From the NCBI GenBank assembly GCA_014804285.1, contig JAAVAA010000029.1, positions 1 through 27,205 of the forward strand: a stretch of 27,205 nt of DNA. Reading direction: 5' to 3'. This DNA comes from Lachnospiraceae bacterium. GTDB lineage: Bacteria; Bacillota; Clostridia; Lachnospirales; Lachnospiraceae. The notes under the pieces were generated by a model, which had not been told where the DNA came from, ran no database searches, and saw only the letters and a list, made by a program, of their open reading frames with translations. The position numbers and the translations under genes are program-made. Positions 24,099-27,205 of the stretch are shown here, piece after piece. Numbering within the stretch: the stretch's first letter is position 1; each line of letters opens with the position of its first letter.

Positions 24099-25121
24099 AT
24101 GGAAAAGAAAAATATTGATTGGGCTGAGTTGGGATTTGGTTATATTGAGACAGATTACCGCTTTGTGTCCAATTATAAAAACGGAGCATGGGATGAAGGC
24201 GTTTTGACTGAAGATTCAAATGTAGTAATCAGTGAATGCGCAGGTGTTCTTCAGTACGCACAGACGATTTTTGAGGGCATGAAGGCATACACTACTGCTG
24301 ATGGACGTATTGTTACTTTTCGTCCGGATTTAAACGGCGAGAGAATGGAGAACAGTGCAGAGCGTTTGGAAATGCCGGTTTATCCTAAAGATGAATTTGT
24401 GAAAGCAGTTCTTAAGACGATCAAGGCAAATGAAGCCTATGTACCCCCTTACGGAAGCGGCGCTACATTGTATGTCCGTCCGTATATGTTTGGCAGTAAC
24501 CCTGTAATCGGTGTGAAGCCGGCTGACGAGTATCAGTTCCGTGTATTTACCACACCGGTAGGACCTTATTTTAAAGGTGGTGTAAAGCCTTTAACTATTC
24601 GTATTTCTGATTTTGACCGTGCCGCGCCAAACGGAACGGGACATATCAAGGCAGGACTTAATTATGCTATGAGTCTTCATGCAATCGTGGATGCTCATAA
24701 ACAGGGATATGATGAGAATATGTATCTGGATGCGTCCAGCAGAACAAAGGTAGAAGAAACAGGCGGAGCAAATTTCCTCTTTGTTACCAGAGACGGCAAG
24801 GTAGTGACGCCCAAATCAGACAGTATTCTCCCTTCGATTACCAGACGTTCCCTGATGCAGGTTGCCAGAGAGTATCTGGGCTTGGAAGCAGAGGAGAGGG
24901 AAGTTTATGTGGAAGAACTTGCAGATTTTGCAGAGTGCGGTCTGTGCGGTACAGCAGCAGTTATTTCTCCGGTTGGAAAGATTGTTGATCATGGGAAAGA
25001 GATCTGCCTGCCCAGCGGCATGAGCGAAATGGGACCTGTTACCAAGAAACTGTATGACACCCTTACCGGTATTCAGATGGGGACTATTAAGGCTCCGGAA
25101 GGATGGGTAGTGGAAGTATAA
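24099..25121 (+). CDS. ilvE: Branched-chain amino acid aminotransferase
   Basis: 340 residues, the long BCAT type (class IV, PLP fold type IV). It interconverts Leu, Ile and Val with their keto acids using glutamate/2-oxoglutarate. Seen: YAQTIFEGMKAY, TLYVRPYMFGSNP, PVGPYFKGGVKPL, the PLP Lys in HIKAGLNYAMS, KVEETGGANFLFV (the Glu that holds the pyridine nitrogen), and CGTAAVISPVGKI. ATG 24099 is preferred over the overlapping GTG 24096; GAGGGAG lies ~12 bases upstream. It has its own promoter and ends just before the palindrome-rich gap, whose outer hairpin may terminate it. Confidence 0.94.
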   Translation: MEKKNIDWAELGFGYIETDYRFVSNYKNGAWDEGVLTEDSNVVISECAGVLQYAQTIFEGMKAYTTADGRIVTFRPDLNGERMENSAERLEMPVYPKDEFVKAVLKTIKANEAYVPPYGSGATLYVRPYMFGSNPVIGVKPADEYQFRVFTTPVGPYFKGGVKPLTIRISDFDRAAPNGTGHIKAGLNYAMSLHAIVDAHKQGYDENMYLDASSRTKVEETGGANFLFVTRDGKVVTPKSDSILPSITRRSLMQVAREYLGLEAEEREVYVEELADFAECGLCGTAAVISPVGKIVDHGKEICLPSGMSEMGPVTKKLYDTLTGIQMGTIKAPEGWVVEV

Positions 25122-25155
25122 AGTAACGTTTAGTTAGTTCACAAAAAGAAATATG

Positions 25156-25294
25156 AAACCCGGATAGAATCAAATTCTACGTCGCCGCACTTTCGTTCTA
25201 CAAAAAGCGTAATGGTGCTAAGTTCGTTAGGAACCTCACTAAGCACCAACGCTTTTTGAAGGGCTCCTTAAGAATTTGATTTCTATCCGGGTTT
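25156..25294. repeat. Nested palindromic element 1
   Basis: The outer arms 25156-25178 and 25271-25294 (AAACCCGGATAG... / ...CTATCCGGGTTT) pair over ~23 positions with one bulged base. Inside, AAAAAGCGT (25202-25210) pairs with ACGCTTTTT (25249-25257) and TGGTGCT (25213-25219) with AGCACCA (25242-25248), around a small GTTC/GAAC hairpin. The trailing TTTT after the outer arm could make it the ilvE terminator. Confidence 0.8.
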
Positions 25295-25427
25295 TAAGTT
25301 ATTGGCTGACGTGAAACCAGCTAACGACTCCACTATAGTCGCCAAATTCACTGTCCGGTTATCTGCTAAAGAGTGGACCATTCAATCTTAGTAAATTAAT
25401 TAATTGGGCTTTGCGTTACTCGATAAC

Positions 25428-25516
25428 CCAGCTCAGATTAAAGTGAATTCTAAAGGAGCCCTTTCGCGAACGCTTTATCGAGCGTGGCGACGTAGAATTC
25501 ACTTTAATCTGAGTGG
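25428..25516. repeat. Nested palindromic element 2, inverted relative to element 1
   Basis: CTCAGATTAAAGTGAATTCT (25432-25451) and its perfect reverse complement (25494-25513) form a 20-bp stem, extended by CCA/TGG with one bulge. The loop has ACGCT/AGCGT. Read on the - strand its inner borders match element 1: AATTCTACGTCGCC is identical (25486-25499 versus 25173-25186), and AAGGGCTCCTTTAGAATT differs at one of 18 bases (25446-25463 versus 25259-25276). Confidence 0.8.
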
Positions 25517-25559
25517 ACGTCTTACATACGCATACCCAGCTAAACATTAATTTAAGAAA

Positions 25560-25603
25560 TGATGCAACTATGATGCAATTTTGATGCAACTATGATGCAT
25601 ACA
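25560..25603 (+). repeat. Four tandem 11-base repeats
   Basis: TGATGCAACTA, TGATGCAATTT, TGATGCAACTA, TGATGCATACA in direct, gapless succession. They lie 89 bases before the lipoprotein ATG; the 11-base period puts each copy on the same face of the helix, as in arrays of regulator sites. Confidence 0.8.
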
Positions 25604-25691
25604 TCTTGTAAAATGATAGCGTAGGCTGATAAATATATCGGTTTGCGCTATTTTTCTGATTTTGTAACTTTGAAGAGGGGGAAAGAAGTAA

Positions 25692-27205
25692 ATGAAAAGA
25701 ATTAATTGTATTGTTTTAATAATGTTGGCGTTGATGATGCTTGTTTCCTGTGGAAAAGAAGGTAAAGAGCTGGATGAAAACTCTGTTGGTGATCCGAATC
25801 TCGTGGTAGAAGCAGAAGAACAAAATAACTACCAGCAGATAAAGGATGATGCTGGGGAAATTGAGAGTCCGGAAGGATATGTGGTGGTTGATTATGAGGA
25901 ATTGGCAGGAGAGGAATATGACTTTTATTTGTTTGCAGATTGCTTTTTGAGAGAATTGTCTGATTATTTGACGGAGAAAAGTGATGATATTGACGTATTT
26001 GCAGGATATATTAATCAGGAAAAAGATGTAGAGAGTGTTTCTGCTTTTATTTCAGGATTAAGGGAATCGGGAGCCAAAATCAGTGGATATTATTTTTTGC
26101 GGCAGGATAATAGTTCCATATCATTTAATGATTTTCTGGAGATTCCGGTTATCATAGAATTTGTTTATGAGGATCAATCAGAGAAAAAGGAAATTGAGTT
26201 ACTTTCCATCCAAAAGACTATAGATGGGGAGGATATTTTTTGGAGATTAGAGAATATAGCACCATGGGTTGAGGAAGAGGTGGATGAGATAAAAGAGGAA
26301 GAAGAAAGGGAAGAAGAAGCAGAAGAGGTAGAAGAGGTAGAAGAGGTAGAAGAGGTAGAAAAAGTAGAAGAAGAAAAGAAAGAGGAAGAAGCGGATTCGG
26401 AGGACGAACAGCCGGAAAGCCCCAAAGAGGTTGATAACTCCAGGTGGGACTGGTTTATTAAGCCGGGAGAATATTCGAATATTAAGCTATATGATGAGAA
26501 TTTCATTGCAGTGAAGGATTCTTCAGGGAAATATGGTTTTCTCGATGGGGATAAGAATTTGATTGTGGAGTGCCAGTATATGAATGTGTGGGGCGTCTCT
26601 GAGCAGATTGCAAGAGTGGTAGATTGGGATCAAAATTATTTGTTTCTTGATTATAGTGGGAAAATGATTTCAGAGGAAACTTTCCAAGATGCCAATGATT
26701 TCAGCGAAGGCTTTGCAGCGGTGGAAAAGGAGGAAAAGTGGGGATTTATCAACACATCGGGAAAGATTCTCATAACCTGTCAATATGACAATGTGACAGA
26801 ATTCCATGAAGGCATTGCGGCGGTGGAAGCAGATGGAAAATGGCACTATATTGATCAGAGGGGAAAGTCGGTTTTTGAAGAAGAGTATGAGGCCGCACTG
26901 TATTTTTCGGAAGGCCTTGCGGCAGTAAAAAAGGATGGAAAATGGGGCTTTATTGATAAAAGCGGTAATTTAAAAATTGATTTTCAATATGAGGATGCGG
27001 GGAATTTCAGCGAGGGAAAAGCTGCGGTTGCGAATATTATTGATGGATATCAGGAATGGGCGTATATCAATGCAGAGAATGAGGTGGTTGTGGATTATGA
27101 ATTGTACAGCGCTACAGAGGGAAGGGTAGTGCTTGTGGGCGAATTTCAAGATGGCTATGCCCTTGTCACCAGTGATTTGTATTGTCTGATTAACGAAGAG
27201 GGAAA
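25692..27205 (+). CDS. WG-repeat lipoprotein (3' end outside the window)
   Basis: Open for 504 codons to the window edge. The N-terminus MKRINCIVLIMLALMMLVSC gives a lipoprotein signal with lipobox LVSC (Cys20). A globular domain of about 170 residues follows, then a very acidic Glu/Val linker (about 196-240) coded partly by perfect 9-base repeats. From about residue 270 there are WG-type (KWG) repeats: KYGFLDGDKN, KWGFINTSGKI, KWHYIDQRGKS and KWGFIDKSGNL, each with a SEGFAAV/EGIAAV-like partner. WG repeats form beta-rich surface modules, usually of unknown ligand. GAGGGGG lies ~12 bases before ATG 25692. Function unknown; likely a cell-surface protein. Confidence 0.85.
   Translation, partial: MKRINCIVLIMLALMMLVSCGKEGKELDENSVGDPNLVVEAEEQNNYQQIKDDAGEIESPEGYVVVDYEELAGEEYDFYLFADCFLRELSDYLTEKSDDIDVFAGYINQEKDVESVSAFISGLRESGAKISGYYFLRQDNSSISFNDFLEIPVIIEFVYEDQSEKKEIELLSIQKTIDGEDIFWRLENIAPWVEEEVDEIKEEEEREEEAEEVEEVEEVEEVEKVEEEKKEEEADSEDEQPESPKEVDNSRWDWFIKPGEYSNIKLYDENFIAVKDSSGKYGFLDGDKNLIVECQYMNVWGVSEQIARVVDWDQNYLFLDYSGKMISEETFQDANDFSEGFAAVEKEEKWGFINTSGKILITCQYDNVTEFHEGIAAVEADGKWHYIDQRGKSVFEEEYEAALYFSEGLAAVKKDGKWGFIDKSGNLKIDFQYEDAGNFSEGKAAVANIIDGYQEWAYINAENEVVVDYELYSATEGRVVLVGEFQDGYALVTSDLYCLINEEG
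26322..26366 (+). repeat. In-frame 9-base tandem repeat in the lipoprotein linker
   Basis: Four exact copies of GAAGAGGTA (26322-26357) plus one variant GAAAAAGTA, encoding Glu-Glu-Val units. A change in copy number would alter linker length without breaking the frame. Confidence 0.85.

Larger units (their letters stand above)
25122..25691. other. 570-base gene-free region rich in palindromes and tandem repeats
   Basis: No convincing open frame. It contains two nested palindromic elements (25156-25294 and 25428-25516) in opposite orientation, a ~130-base spacer with further diverged repeat fragments (ACCAGCTAA near 25316 and ACCCAGCTAA near 25534; AATTCACT and GAGTGGAC both in the spacer and at the end of the second element), and a 4 x 11-base tandem repeat (25560-25603) before the lipoprotein gene. 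Confidence 0.7.

Noticed and set aside
25156..25516. Integron attC sites
   Set aside because: The palindromes lack the GTTRRRY/RYYYAAC core sites, and no integrase or cassette layout is visible.
25560..25603. CRISPR-like array
   Set aside because: The repeats are only 11 bases, abut without spacers, and no cas genes are present.
26174..26506. Ser-rich 110-codon frame on the - strand
   Set aside because: It is the complement of the Glu-rich linker of the lipoprotein; the Ser runs are simply antisense GAA/GAG.

Overview
The window looks like chromosome from a low-to-mid GC anaerobic Firmicute of the Clostridia, most likely a Lachnospiraceae member. The basis is Gram-positive style AGGAGG ribosome sites, Clostridia-type protein families, an MBL RNase-thyA-folA cluster and WG-repeat lipoproteins. 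Species cannot be told from the sequence. Most genes run on the + strand; only three small or regulatory genes run on the - strand.

Layout. 1-118: the 3' end of an IS66-like insertion sequence. 218-1702: a membrane-anchored Ser/Thr kinase-like protein with its own terminator. 2004-3053: a bL12-like/zinc-ribbon membrane protein with its own terminator. 3199-13297: an accessory island made of a small XRE repressor, divergent from a tightly packed seven-gene operon (WYL regulator, two dynamin-like GTPases, a glycine-rich hydrophobic protein, a 1100-residue HerA/DUF87 ATPase, an HNH/Endo VII-type nuclease and a DUF6985/DUF2004-like protein). 13420-14364: an AraC helix-turn-helix fused to a GyrB-like GHKL ATPase domain, on the - strand. 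14628-15797: an anchored protein with Cys/His repeats. 15864-18593: a P2A calcium ATPase whose ribosome site lies inside a long hairpin. 18528-19106: a MntP/YtaF-family protein on the - strand, overlapping the ATPase tail. 19213-23972: a probable operon of a half-length Rossmann protein, MBL/beta-CASP RNase, thyA, folA and a GH5 lipoprotein. 24099-25121: ilvE. 25122-25691: a gene-free stretch rich in nested palindromes and tandem repeats. 25692 to the end: a WG-repeat lipoprotein that runs off the window.

The most interesting part is the 3.5-13.3 kb operon. Its genes are separated by 23 bases or fewer or overlap, and it starts at a strong promoter next to a WYL regulator, a class common in anti-phage islands. 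It combines tandem dynamins (membrane remodelling), a HerA-type motor with an internal glycine-zipper hydrophobic segment, a small DNase of a toxin family and a likely immunity-type protein. I read it as a candidate conflict system: either abortive/anti-phage defence acting at the membrane or a nuclease-export device. I cannot match it to a named system.

Other points worth a second look are the AraC-GHKL fusion with an internal ribosome site next to an A7 run, the ribosome-site-sequestering hairpin before the calcium ATPase, and the paired nested palindromic elements after ilvE.
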